NCBI RefSeq assembly: GCF_048128805.1
Contig: NC_136005.1
Span: forward strand, 4,721,852-4,785,851
DNA length: 64,000 nt
Reading direction: 5' to 3'
Source of the DNA: Centroberyx gerrardi
Taxonomy: Eukaryota > Chordata > Actinopteri > Beryciformes > Berycidae
In this document: positions 48,101-58,190 of the stretch, piece after piece
Layout of the letters: each line of letters opens with the position of its first letter
Position numbering within the stretch: position 1 is the stretch's first letter
Position numbers and translations under genes: made by a program
Notes under the pieces: model-generated
Databases searched by the model: none
What the model saw: the letters and a program-made list of their open reading frames with translations, nothing else
What the model was told of the DNA's origin: nothing

Positions 48101-51100
48101 TCAGTTGTTCCCTTTCAACCGCTCTCTGTTTCTGCCTGCATCAAACTCATGCCTGAGTCCTGTGGCCACAGCCATATCTGGGTAGCTGTCTTGGTAGACC
48201 AGCTGCTGTTGTGGAGACCACCATCCCCCCTCTTTCACATGTCCTGTCTTACGCAGTCTTCCGTTAGCTGCTAGTAAGTCAGTTTAATGCAACAGATCAA
48301 GTCCGACTATAATTTAAACTTAAGTGATCCATGCTGTGTTCTGCTGGAGCTGAGCTGTGTAACACATTTTTTTGTCCCAATTACATGTCAAAAAAGGTGA
48401 CCTTTTTGTTAGGGATGCACCGATACCGATACTGGTATCGGTATCGGTGCTGATACCAGGCTAAAATGGAATATCGGTATCGGAGATTTTACCCAAGACT
48501 AAAATCTGATACTGAAAGCCATGAGTAACATGTAAGAAATAAAAGCAAACTGTCTTGATTTTATGCATTTGTGGCACATAGAAGCCTGTATTTCTCAAAC
48601 AGTGGGAAAAACAAGGATTTTATCTCAATAATTTTGTCCATTGACCCCAAACTAAGGAAGTAAGCCTGCAGTGTTCAGTAAAAGTCATGGATCGGATCGG
48701 TACTCAGTATCGGCCGATACTTAAACTTTCATACTCGTAATCGGTATCGGCATTGAAAAAGTGGCATCGGTGCATCCCTACTTTTTGTTACTGGTTGGGC
48801 CAGAAGTGGACTGTATCATTTGTGTGGGACGACAGGGCTTGAAATTCTGGTAAATTTAGGGCCAGTGGCCTTTCACTGGGCCCACCACTGCCCCAGTGAC
48901 AGTTAATTCTGACTTGACAAACACAAATGGCCAAGAATTGATAACCTGACCGTGACAAAAGAAGACAATGATCAGATGTGATACAAAAATAGTTTAATAA
49001 TTAACAAATTTTACCATAAACATTACCATAAACATAAACTGTAAATCATTCTGAACGGAGCGTCAAAATGCCAATATGTAAAATATTTGCGAGGGGCTGA
49101 CAGAGCTATGGTTGATCTGCTTTTGTTTCCGGTTTGTTCCGCATCAGGAGCAGGAGCCTGTTGAAGAGCAGGAGGATCTCAGGACGTCTCTACGAGATCC
49201 GGGTCCATCCCATCCAGAGCCTCCACACCGGCTCCTCACAGTCCGCTGGTAATGCACCGCTCAAAATGACTTCATGTTGTTTCTAAGTCACAATACACCT
49301 ATTTACTCTTGATCTCTGCTTAGTGTCCTGCAATCATCATATTTAGCACTTACCAAAATCTTCACATCCAATTAAGGTGTGAAAGAAATGGAACATGTAT
49401 AGAAACCCTGGGATTAGGCTTCTGATGTTTAATATCAGATATCAATACAATTCCTAGATTTAACTGTCCAATAGTGGGGGGATTGGGATGGGGATACTTA
49501 GCAGGGAAAATGTACAACGAGGCAACACAAAGTCCTGACCGGGTGCTCTGATACAAAACAAAGTTTCCCCGTGTCTGTCCCAGGTCTGATGGGTGTGGCC
49601 AAACCTCCCTCCACCCATCCCAGCACCTCAGACTCCGCCCTGCCCGGCATCTGCAAGGAGCTGATTGGCCAGGCGGTGGCCCGGCTGCGTGGCTACAGCG
49701 GGACAGAGGAGAGCGTGGCGGACCGGCTGGCCTCTGATCTTTACCTGGTGTACACGGCGGTCCGGACCATATCCGATCTGTACGACAGCCTGGACGACGA
49801 CAGCCAGGAGAACGGTGAGACTTGACCTAAACTTTTTTTTTAACCTTTTATAAATGACTGTCATGAAGAGATGGGCAGATTGGTGCTTTTGCTTTAATAT
49901 TCAAGGCTGCCCTAAATACACGGCCTCATAAGTCATTCCTTCCTATACCTGTCAAATTCAGCTGTTCTAAAATGTAATATGTGATGAGTCTTGACTTATA
50001 AACAGTTTCTGTATTCAGTACTAAAGTGACCATAAACACCATAATTTTGGACCTGCTCAGTTTAAAAAAAAAACAGTGTGTGTTGTTTTTTACTCTGGAT
50101 TTTAAGATTGAGATAAAAGATACAGAGCTTTTTCTACATCATTTGTCTTACAATACACACAAAACTGCAGGTGGGTATGGGATGAGATGCAAATTGTTAG
50201 GATTTGTTTCAATAAAATTAAAGATCTTTTTAAGAAATTGTCAGCTTGATTTGTAGATCAGAGACAGTAAAGGGTACCAGAATACCTTGCAGGGGTCGTC
50301 ACTTCAATTTTGATCTTTTGATTTACTCTGCAGTTCTATTTGAACCAACCTGTTATTATTGCTCTCTCTCCTGCAGTGTTTGTGTGTAACTTGGAGGCCC
50401 AGACCCAGCTGGTCAAGGCCGCCGCAGCCATAGAGAGGGCTGTGTTTATTACCATGCAGTGGTTGGCCAGCGTCAGACCCTCCTCCGGCCGGCTCTACAC
50501 CATCGCTGAGGAACTGAAGAGCCAAGTCAAGAAGATGGGAGGATTCTTCCAGCTTCTCATTCAGGTAAACGCACAAAATTACAAACACAACTACAGCTCT
50601 GTTTTAAAGGGCCTTATTTTCCTAGTTTTTGCCATCATGACAGTTGATTGTGTTCCAAATTGTCACTTACTTCACTGTAGAGCTTTACATCCCCTCAGCT
50701 GCAGGGAGCGCTGCTCTCCAATACACACGCACAGGGCCAATGCAAACTCCAGTTGTTGAACCCAGAAAGCGATTAAAAGACACCCTGTACAAACTTTACG
50801 CATCTCCTGCAAGCTGGAGGTACGTAAAGCTGTACAGTGAAGTGACGAAACTTTGAACGCATGATGGCAAAAACTAGGAAATTGTGCCATATTTCATTGA
50901 AATATTTAACATAAATGTATTTCTATGAGAGGACATGAGTGTTAAAGGTCTTGTTAGCAACTGCCAGTAAAACGTGGGTTTTTCTGAAAGAGACCTCATC
51001 TTAGGATGGCCTATGAATGTGTTGAAAGTCTGTAAAAGTCTGGTTAACAAATGTGATTATATCCAGGTCTTGAAATTTTTGGAAATTGCATAAAAAGCCT

Positions 51101-54100
51101 GGAAATATTTCTTGTTCAGTTCCGGTACACATATGACGTAACATTTTATGTAACTGTAGATTTATTTTACGTAGTTTGATATTTGTTGTGGAAGAATGGA
51201 ATCTGTAACGACCACAGACTGTAATGCATTTACAGCCGTACAGTCGGTGTTGTTTTGTGCTTGTTCTCCACACTTAAAATGAAATAATTGTGAACACACT
51301 GCAATATCTGAGCGGGAAAATTATTTTCAATTTAGCCTAGTTTGAACATGCGAGCGGCTAATCAAAATGCAGAGTGTTGATTGACGGGTCTTAGCTCTGA
51401 GCTGTTTGAGCTGTGTGTATGGAAATGGCCAAGCGGGGGGAATTCTCAACCTTGAGCCCCGAACAGAACATGAATATATGGAAAGTGAATCAAAAATTCC
51501 TCACCAGCCTCAGCAACTAAACACTAACACTATTTTCCCCCCTCTCGCTCCAGATTTTCACCTCCTCCGCCATTTTGATTTATTTACTGACCCTTCAATC
51601 AATGTCAACCGTTTTGTTGGCTTGCTCATATTGATTCAACGTTAAATCGATTTTAATTCAACTCGTTTGTCAGTTTGTTTACGTTGACTCTATGTTGAAT
51701 CGATGTGAATTCCAGGGCTGCGAGTCAGAGATCTCGTCGATGGTGACGGAGGCGCAGAGGAAGAGCGGTCAGTGCCTGGACGCGGCATTGCGGGCGCTCG
51801 GCCACCTGGCGGCGGTGACAGGCACGCCGCTCAACGCCGTGGAGCCGAGCGGCCGGGCCACGGGCAAGGTAACGCCGCCATTAATACCACAGCAGCCACT
51901 CTCTCTGCCGGGGCTCCTGGGCCCGCTGTAATCAACCCCCGCTCCATAAAACTGGAGAATGGAATATTAGCTGTGTGGATCTTGGAGCAAGGATGATGGT
52001 TGGAGGTGGGGAATTATTGAGCTGAATGAGGACACTGCTGATTTGTGGATGTGCAATTTCAGTGGAGTAGCATATTCTGCAGGGCAAACACGCATATTTA
52101 GGGATGCATTTGCTCCAATTCTTTTATTGCAGAAACTGAATTATGGAACAAGACAAGTTTGTATATTTCTATGTGTTAGAGAGATGCTTTAAAGTATATT
52201 AATTCAAAACCACTGTATTCGCCAAGCACAATACATGTACAGGAATTTCTGTTGATAGACAGTGGACTATTTTATTCTACATATATACACCATAATGATA
52301 GCATTCAGACAAGGAAAAGAGCGGCACCTACAGAAGCTTCATCAAAACAATTCCAAGGAAAAAGACGTCACAGCAGTGGACTGGACACACTGTTTGATTG
52401 ACAGGTGGGAGGGCAGGGCTGGGAAGGGAAGGGCAGTGCAGAAACACCACAGCAATGAGCGCTTAGCAACAAAGGTGTCAAAAAGGTGGGAAAAAACAAC
52501 AAAAAAAACGAGGAACTCAAGGTTTACTAGTTTAATAAATCAGGCCTTTCAGACTCAGACCAAGGACTTTACTCTACTGATAGCTCGTTTGTTTTGTTCA
52601 TTTTATTTTACAGCATGTTATAACTGTTCTATGCAAGTGCTATGCAAAAATATTTGATTATTATTTTGTCATTGCGTCTTTTCAGCTGTCAGTGGCCACG
52701 TCTCTCCTGCAGGGGACCAATAAGGGCATCTGCTCTCTGCTGGAGGAAGGCCTCATCATCACTAAGGAGATGCTGAGAGAAGCTCAGCTGGCCTATCCAA
52801 GGACTCCAGTAAGACATCACAACAATTTATTAAAAGTTAGATTATAAAGTGTAGTGACAGTTGTCCACCTGCCTCTGTCAGTTGTTGTAGGGAAGTGAGA
52901 TTTCTCTGCTCTGGTCATATTAAATGGTATTATTTGAAAAGGGATAAGTAATTTAGGTAATAAATAATAAAGGTGTAGGTAAATATTTAAAAAATGAGTG
53001 GCTATCATTAATCCCTACCGCCTCTGTTTGCAGGTCCTGCAGAGCCTAAAATCCAAGATGCTTGACTCAGCCTGCGCTCTCCAGAGATACATCCACTGCC
53101 ACATGACGGTGAGTTTCAACTATTAATCTATTGATTATTTTTTTGATTAATGAATTGCTCATTTAGTCTATAAAATGTAAAAAATAATGACAAATGCCCA
53201 TCACAAGTAACCAGAGCCCAAAGTGATTCTTAAAATTGCTGACTTAGTCTGACCAGCAGCCAAAACTTTTGTTGGTCAGTAATGTTTTTTGTAGATCAAT
53301 TCTTCTTTTAAAGTCTTTATGTATTCCAGAGTTTGGGTTTGGTGGGTCTCCCTGCCTTAAAGAGCTGCTAAACCACTTAAAAGAATTTCATTAGTCTTTA
53401 GTGTCCCATGATGATCTAAATGCTGTTTCAGCGGCTTTTCCACCTTGCTGAGAGTAAAATTCTGGTTGGAAACACTGAATCCTTGTCACCTTTGGCATGA
53501 AAATGGTCAATTTGAAAGATTTAGAATATTGGTGGAACATACCGGCTTCAATACAAAAACATTTGCATCTGTATCGGTGGAACTGTAGCTGAAAGAGAGC
53601 ATACATGCTCAGCAAATCTTCCCTGGATATCTAAAGGTTAAAAAAATCTCCCATCTTGACACAGGCTTAAATGCTACAGATTAATACCCACTCCCACAGC
53701 AGGCCCGTTAAAGATGCCACTCAGCCTTTATTGCTCCTGTAAAGCCCAATGCTCTGTAGGCTTATCTCTCCTCAGTCGCCCCTTGGCGATCGTTCAGGTA
53801 ATGAATGTGTTGAATGAAGTGGCATCAGTCACAGCTAACAGGCTTGTTTGCCGTTATCTTAGCCACACAAACTAGCAGCTTTTTTGTTAAAAGCGCTCAT
53901 TGTCACGTATACGCGCGGGGGGATCTCGCCGCCCACAGTGTTATTGTTGTCGAACAAAAGTGGTCAGACAAAACTGAGTTATGGCTGGATACAACTACTT
54001 TCGAGGGGTCTTTGAGCAAGGCACTTCTCCCAGACCTGCTGCGGTCACACCAGGCTCTCAGCTGGAAATACATCTAACTGGATGTGAAGCAGGGCGGTTT

Positions 54101-56192
54101 GTGGAAAGAGCCTCTGAGGTTGAGATGCAACAAAGCTGCTTGAATTTGTATTTGGCAGTGCTATTGAAAAGGGCTGAAGTTGGTGAAAAATTGAAATTTT
54201 TGAAAAGTTATGGTGACCTGCTGTTTGACAAGTGCTCTCATTACACAGTTGTATTCTGGTAAATTTGCAATGATTTGTGAAAATTCTTTACCTTGTAATT
54301 TTATTTTTTCATTGTTTTAAACATATTTGTGTGTTTGGGGGGTTTGCAACAAAGTGTAGGGTACGTGAAAATGACGCAATCTTCTGAGTGTAATGGTTGA
54401 ATATACAAAGTGATGTTGCAATTGCAATATCACATTTCAGGCCGCACTGAAAAATGGGTTTATTTACACAACTGTCTGCCACAGTGAATAGTGCAGCTCA
54501 TACAGAACTGTGGGTTTGGCTTCATCTGATGGAGATCAACATGCTGTTGTACTGTAGTGAATTGGGAAGGAGGCCATTAGGTTTATGTCATAGGAAAGGA
54601 CGCATCACCTTGGAAACTGTTTTTCCAATGACATCAGCTGCAACTGTTCATATATACTGTATGTGTGTGTGTGTGTGATCTTTAGGCGACAGTAGCCTAA
54701 ATTTGACAGAAGTGGGCTTATAACTGGATGGTTCCCGGTTCAAATATCCAGACCAGTTGGGGGAATCTGTGTGGGGAATGTGCATGAGGAACACTCACTT
54801 TTCCTTCCAAACACTACTGATCATGTGCCCTTGAGCAAGGAGCGTAACTGGCCTACTGCTCCAGTAGAGCTGCTCAGAGGCCAACAGCAAGAGACTGTGG
54901 TTTTACTGGGCAGCTTCCAGGAGAGAATTTGTGCAGCTGTATGAATGTGAAGCAGAGTGTTGCTGAAAAAGAGCAAGTGTTCTCAGCAAACCTTCCTTAG
55001 ATAAATAGCGGAGTGTTTTGTGAGCATGTGTGCATTGTTCATTGGCATGCTCTAAGTGTGTGTGTGTGTGTGTGTGTTTCTTCACTCAGGAGAGGGAGAG
55101 CAGCCCAGAGAAGGAGGGGGAGGAGGAGGAGGAGGGGGCCTCGGCGTCCCGTCTGCAGAGGCTGAGGGCCGCGGCAGCCCGGCTGTTCCAGCTGAACCAG
55201 GCGGTCAGACAGCTGCACTCCTCCCTCTGCACCGCCCTCCGAGGTAATCTGCTTCTGACACTGCATTTACACCCAGTCTGGGCGTTTAGCAGTGACTTGT
55301 TAACTCCTAGATCACAAACATTACAAGCAACCAGTAGTTAGGGGGTCATGGGGCAAAGTCTTTTAAATGAATGATAATAAATGATTATGTGAGACAGCCA
55401 AGTGCTAGGTAATAAAAAAATGAGAGCAGAAAAAAATATTTTAGACTCCTGTCTTTCACTATTATAACTTGATTGATAAAGTTGTTTTTGTAAACAAGTA
55501 ATAAAATCTAGTGACTGGGCAAATAGATTGATACTGTAGAAGTTAGGTAATGATAGCTTTTCTTATTATAGCATTCACGACAAGAGGCTTTACAGTGATT
55601 TTTAAAACAGCAAACAGGCATTTTCAAGTGGATTAAAACAATGGTAATACAGCATTGTATTCAAAAAGAACACAACTACTTATTTTATGGGTTTGTTTTT
55701 TTTAAATCACTAATAATTAAACAATGATAAATAGCTGTTTATCTTCCACAAAGCAACATAGTTGTTGAACAGTAGCTAAACAACTACCAGTTTTTGTCTA
55801 GTTCTCATGTCGCTCCGCTCCCTCCAGGTAAAGGCGGCGACTCCGGCCTCAGCCTCAGCAGCAGAGAGGCGATCTCCTCCTCTGCCAAGGCCGTCGACGA
55901 GCTGATCACCGGGGCGTCCGCCTCCTCCGGCCTGCAGCTGCCCTGCCTCCAGAGCGTCATGGCGGCACGAGACGAGCTGCACTCCGCCCTGCGCTCCCTG
56001 TCCGATGCCTTTAACCAGCAGGGGGCGGGAGAGAGCGGAGGCCCCGCCGCCTCGGAGAGCGGCGCGGGAGACAAAACCTCGTCCAAAGAGAGCGTCACCG
56101 CTCAGAATACTTTCAGGAATCGCATAGTCACCAAGACGCTGTACTCCGCCCCCTCAGGTGCGTCATCCAACGGCGACCCGCACTGGGTGTGA
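29112..56192 (+). CDS. kif14: KIF14, kinesin-3-related mitotic motor (complete, 29 coding exons)
   Basis: Microtubule plus-end motor that recruits citron kinase to the central spindle and midbody and binds PRC1; needed for cytokinesis. I joined 29 coding exons (listed in the five segment entries) with GT-AG borders and matching phases to 1650 residues plus TGA at 56190-56192. Order: disordered basic N-terminus with PRC1-binding role in mammals (1-350); kinesin motor (about 351-705); short neck coiled coil; FHA domain (about 818-897); coiled coils (about 930-1070); C-terminal helical region ending in SNGDPHWV, where the mammalian end is also ..WV. Key residues are present: [10 protein letters not shown] 439-448, NDKSSRSH 556-563, DLAGSER 595-601. 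The gene follows DDX59 in tandem, 861 bp downstream. No frameshift or lost motif seen. Confidence 0.95.
31197..36860 (+). CDS. kif14: KIF14 exons 2-10: kinesin motor domain
   Basis: Exons: 31197-31451, 32361-32448, 32815-32913, 33971-34023, 34140-34170, 34882-34989, 35294-35410, 36260-36378 and 36688-36860 (residues 363-711). P-loop [10 protein letters not shown] is in exon 2. [12 protein letters not shown] is in exon 4. Switch I NDKSSRSH is in exon 7. Switch II DLAGSER is in exon 8. [15 protein letters not shown] is in exon 9. [20 protein letters not shown] and LRYAQQAR are in exon 10. Exon 6 is only 31 nt. All catalytic motifs are canonical, so the ATPase is expected to be active. The exon 8 acceptor follows a TG-rich tract (about 35269-35290). 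Confidence 0.94.
33236..33542. mobile_element. MITE with AGAGCTGGGTA ends in KIF14 intron 4
   Basis: AGAGCTGGGTACCATACGAA at the left and TTTTTTACACCCAGCC at the right are inverted at their tips. Inside are GGCACTCGATGCCAGTTCTG and TTTTTGATACC. Confidence 0.5.
33560..33960. repeat. Repeat family E (TCTGGAAAAAGTNTGGA), copy ending near KIF14 exon 5
   Basis: CAGGGTTCCTACACATGTG, AAAAGTATGGAAAATGGATTT, then AAATCAAGGCCTGGAAAAAG. Related stretches lie at about 30705-31110, 39580-39645, 43765-44060 and 51005-51120, all in KIF14 introns. Confidence 0.5.
34210..34395 (-). repeat. SINE fragment, reverse orientation
   Basis: GCATTTAGCTGATGCTGTTAAGCAGAGCGACTT, then GATCAAACCTGTGAC (B box complement), then CACCAGACCCCCCTGCC. 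Confidence 0.65.
34494..34790 (+). repeat. Interspersed repeat family A, copy 2
   Basis: Best match to the copy at 2664-2940; shares the phrases listed there and continues through GCAGTTTGTTTGGAATAAAC. Confidence 0.75.
37337..37838. mobile_element. 502-bp MITE with perfect 16-bp terminal inverted repeats
   Basis: TTAAAGCTGCAATATG (37337-37352) and CATATTGCAGCTTTAA (37823-37838) are exact inverted copies. No transposase. Lies in KIF14 intron 10. Decayed relative at 11565-11962. Confidence 0.85.
39114..41779 (+). CDS. kif14: KIF14 exons 11-15: neck coil and FHA domain
   Basis: Exons: 39114-39261, 39984-40047, 40346-40530, 41281-41383 and 41622-41779 (residues 711-930). Exons 11-12 are charged helical sequence ([33 protein letters not shown]). 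Exons 13-15 hold [20 protein letters not shown], then the phosphopeptide-binding FHA fold: TRVG (about 818-821), HDIQLAG, the VNG turn and [17 protein letters not shown] (878-894). The exon 11 acceptor is preceded directly by about 28 nt of TG repeat. Intron 10 (about 2.25 kb) carries a 16-bp-TIR element (37337-37838). Confidence 0.93.
39820..39950 (-). repeat. SINE fragment, reverse orientation
   Basis: GACAGTAGGAAAGTTGAGAG, GATCCTGGCAGGATTTGATC and AACCACTACACCATC correspond to the complement of the SINE type at 600-715. Confidence 0.5.
42281..46420 (+). CDS. kif14: KIF14 exons 16-20: coiled-coil stalk
   Basis: Exons: 42281-42428, 43574-43720, 44830-44962, 45308-45401 and 46279-46420 (residues 930-1151). 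Exons 16-18 are heptad-like Glu/Lys/Leu-rich helices ([60 protein letters not shown]). Exons 19-20 encode [20 protein letters not shown] and [20 protein letters not shown], both recognisable in mammalian KIF14. The mammalian citron-kinase-binding region lies in this C-terminal half. Confidence 0.93.
42546..42910. mobile_element. hAT MITE with 8-bp target duplication (365 bp)
   Basis: TAGAGCTGCAACGATTAATC at the left and ..CGTTAGTTGCAGCCCTA at the right. Flanked on both sides by CAGGAATA (42538-42545 and 42911-42918), the 8-bp target duplication expected for hAT transposition. KIF14 intron 16. Confidence 0.88.
47146..56192 (+). CDS. kif14: KIF14 exons 21-29: C-terminal region
   Basis: Exons: 47146-47255, 49148-49248, 49584-49814, 50377-50564, 51716-51868, 52686-52808, 53034-53108, 55090-55243 and 55828-56192 (residues 1152-1650). 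Landmarks are [12 protein letters not shown], a Ser run ([13 protein letters not shown]), [26 protein letters not shown], a long predominantly helical region, an acidic insert ([11 protein letters not shown]) at the start of exon 28, and the end NGDPHWV. Conservation with mammals is clear in exons 21-25 and looser in 26-29, but reading frames, phases and total length fit. The exon 28 acceptor also follows a TG repeat. Confidence 0.9.
47335..47500 (-). repeat. SINE fragment, reverse orientation
   Basis: GGATTTAGCTGACGTTCTTATCC, TGCTCAAAGACACCTGAAAG, GATTAAACCTGTGACC (B box complement), CCACCCTGCTGTC. Confidence 0.65.
48410..48780. mobile_element. hAT MITE with ATCGGTGCATCCCTA ends (371 bp) and 8-bp target duplication
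   Basis: TAGGGATGCACCGAT at 48410 and ATCGGTGCATCCCTA ending 48780 are perfect 15-bp inverted repeats. CTTTTTGT flanks both sides (48402-48409 and 48781-48788). Interior rich in GATACCGATACTGG-type words. KIF14 intron 21. Confidence 0.9.
50618..50881. mobile_element. 264-bp foldback MITE with perfect 22-bp inverted ends
   Basis: 50618-50639 and 50860-50881 are exact inverted copies (tips TTTCCTAGTTTTTGCC and GGCAAAAACTAGGAAA). The next blocks are also complementary (CTTCACTGTAGAGCTTTAC versus GTAAAGCTGTACAGTGAAG). KIF14 intron 24, 54 nt after the exon. Confidence 0.85.
52310..52475 (+). repeat. Interspersed repeat family A, copy 3 (diverged)
   Basis: GAGCGGCACCTACAGAAGCT, CACTGTTTGATTGACAGGTG and AACACCACAGCAATGAGCGC in the same order as in copies 1 and 2. 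Confidence 0.65.
53115..53335. mobile_element. Decayed hAT-like MITE, relative of 42546-42910
   Basis: AATCTATTGATTATTTTTTTGATTAATGAATTG, GTCTATAAAATGTAAAAAATAATGA and CCAGAGCCCAAAGTGA resemble the inner sequence of the 42546 element. Ends lost. Confidence 0.5.
53395..53600. repeat. Interspersed repeat family D, copy 2
   Basis: Contains GATCTAAATGCTGTTTCAGCGGC, AGAGTAAAATTCTGGTTGGAAACACTGAA and CTTTGGCATGAAAATGG, matching 1-426. Confidence 0.6.
53600..55050. other. KIF14 intron 27 interior, no gene seen
   Basis: Holds a SINE-like fragment at about 54715-54960 (CCCGGTTCAAATATCC, GTGCCCTTGAGCAAGGAGCG) and a TG microsatellite at about 54662-54677. The rest is AT-rich with no supported exon. 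Confidence 0.5.
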
Positions 56193-57248
56193 TTGATACG
56201 TGCATTAATAACTTGCTTCATGCCACGTTCACGTCATATATCATGTGCTTTAAATATGAGCACCGACTGGGGAAAAAACATTCCCATCAGCCTACTAGTG
56301 GTAACTACAAGTAGGACATGTCGGAATTTTTCGGAGGCTCTGATATCTCCCATTTATCACCAACCAATCCACATATATTAGCCGTCCAAGGTAATGAAAA
56401 TCAAAAGAATCTGTTTTATTCACACTAATAGAATCAACTCTACTTACAAAAAGCGAGCGATATCTGCTGCACTTTATTTATGGTTGATTTTTATTAATAG
56501 TTGAAAATGGTTTTGGATGTTGGCATTTCAACTAATTAAATATGTGACGTCTGATGTGACGTGAACGCAGCATTAGTGTCAAGGTGTGTTGGAGGTTGTT
56601 TCTCAAATCTGCTCACAATTTGCTTCATCTTCTCTCTTGTCTTCTCAAAACTCGGTATTGTAAATATATTTTGGATGTAAGGATTGGGGCAAAGACTTTA
56701 TTCACCAGAATGTGTAGAGAATTTAATAGATTTATAGACACTGGCTAAATGCCGTTAGTAAAAAGAAATGAACTGTAAGAGAAAGAGAATGTTTACTTCT
56801 GCTGTACACGGGCGTCTCTGTTGCACTATATTCTTCTAGGGAACTAAATTATCATTCTATATTGTATGTTTTATTGAGATATCTTTACAGTATAATACAC
56901 AGGAGCTAATGTACAGTGGGTTGTAAACATTAAGGAAAGACTTTGTCATACTTGGCCTGTGCATGTTTTTTTTGTATGAAGGTACATTTTGGATTTCTGA
57001 TATTTGTATGAAGCTTTTGGTAAAAGATAACTACTCTATTCTGTAACCTTATACGTTGTTGTATCACACGCCACAATTTGCACTCAGGAGAAACTTAGAT
57101 CTTGTATTTCTGATACTTGCACTTAATCATGCTCAAACTGTTATTTCTTCAGTTTTTTTCCTCTGTATACTTTAACAAATCAATGTTATATCTCCTTTAA
57201 AGCTTTGTATCTACTGGAGAAACTTTGATGTCAAATGACAACTCATAC

Positions 57249-57254
57249 AATAAA
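57249..57254 (+). terminator. KIF14 polyadenylation signal
   Basis: AATAAA about 1.06 kb after the KIF14 stop. The stretch 56193-57248 is AT-rich with no ORF of note and is read as the KIF14 3' UTR. Earlier signals cannot be excluded. Confidence 0.6.
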
Positions 57255-57616
57255 TTCTTGTGGCTTAACTGCGTTTTGGTGATGTTTTAGTATCAAAGAT
57301 AAAAAAAGAAGTTGGCAAATATGAATTAAAACATTTACCTGATATTGTCACGTTACAATGTGCAGAAAAAATGAAATCAGTATGATCTACTACGCATTAG
57401 ACCAGAGTCTTCCAGTCTTTTTTCATATCAAAGACTCTCAAATTGATGCCCATTAGACCACAGACCCACATTTGATAAGGTTTTTAGTAGATATGAATAG
57501 GTACAAAATTAGGCTACGTAACTGTCTGTCCTGTGGGTGGGGTGATGATGACAGTGAAACCTGTAATGATGTCTTTAAAATGCCTTAAGGGGACACAGCA
57601 AATAGAACATTAGTGG

Positions 57617-57686
57617 ATGTTCTATATTTAGGGGAACACCCCTTACTTTGCATGTTCTATATTTAGGGGAACACCCCTTACTTTGC
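57617..57686. repeat. Perfect tandem duplication of a 35-bp unit
   Basis: Unit ATGTTCTATATTTAGGGGAA.. occurs at 57617-57651 and identically at 57652-57686. Each unit contains an AGGGGAACACCCCTTA imperfect palindrome. Confidence 0.9.
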
Positions 57687-57894
57687 ATGGGGGGTTCCAT
57701 ATTTCTGTGGACATTGTAAATACGTATATACTTGATATGTGTATGCAAATCATTTTGATTACTCATTTTTTTTTGTTTTTTGCTTATATATATTGTATTA
57801 TTGAATTGAGATTGTGAACCTAACTACATCATGTGACTTACTCCAGGTGGCCTGATTGAACTAATGGTTTGGTCTATTTAAGATGGCGACTGTA

Positions 57895-58010
57895 TAATAC
57901 CTTCTTCAAGTCTGAAGAAGAGCCGTGTGCTCGAATCGTCACTTAACTTTGTGGTACCAGTAAAGGAGCAAAAGGGAGCTACAGTGTGTGGACTTTCTTT
58001 TTTAGATAGT
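57895..58010 (+). mobile_element. Retroelement fragment with decayed hammerhead-ribozyme-like motif
   Basis: CTGAAGA (57912-57918), then GAGC/GCTC stem with CGTGT loop (57920-57932), then GAATCGTC (57933-57940). The hammerhead core CTGATGA-stem II-GAAA differs at one base in each block. Similar cores end Penelope-like elements in animals. The following GGGAGCTACAGTGTGTGGACTTTC resembles the outer tip region of the foldback elements. Confidence 0.4.
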
Positions 58011-58190
58011 CTACTACTTCCGGGTCCAGCACAAGGAAACTGTAAAAGATAGTTTTTATAGTTTCTGTTTGTTAGTTTATAGTTTATATAGGGTTAGTTT
58101 ATAGTTTATAGTTTATAGTTTCCTTGGTCCAGCACCTGCCTTAAATGGTTCCAGGATGTGCGCGACTATCCTATGTTGTTCATCTTAAAC

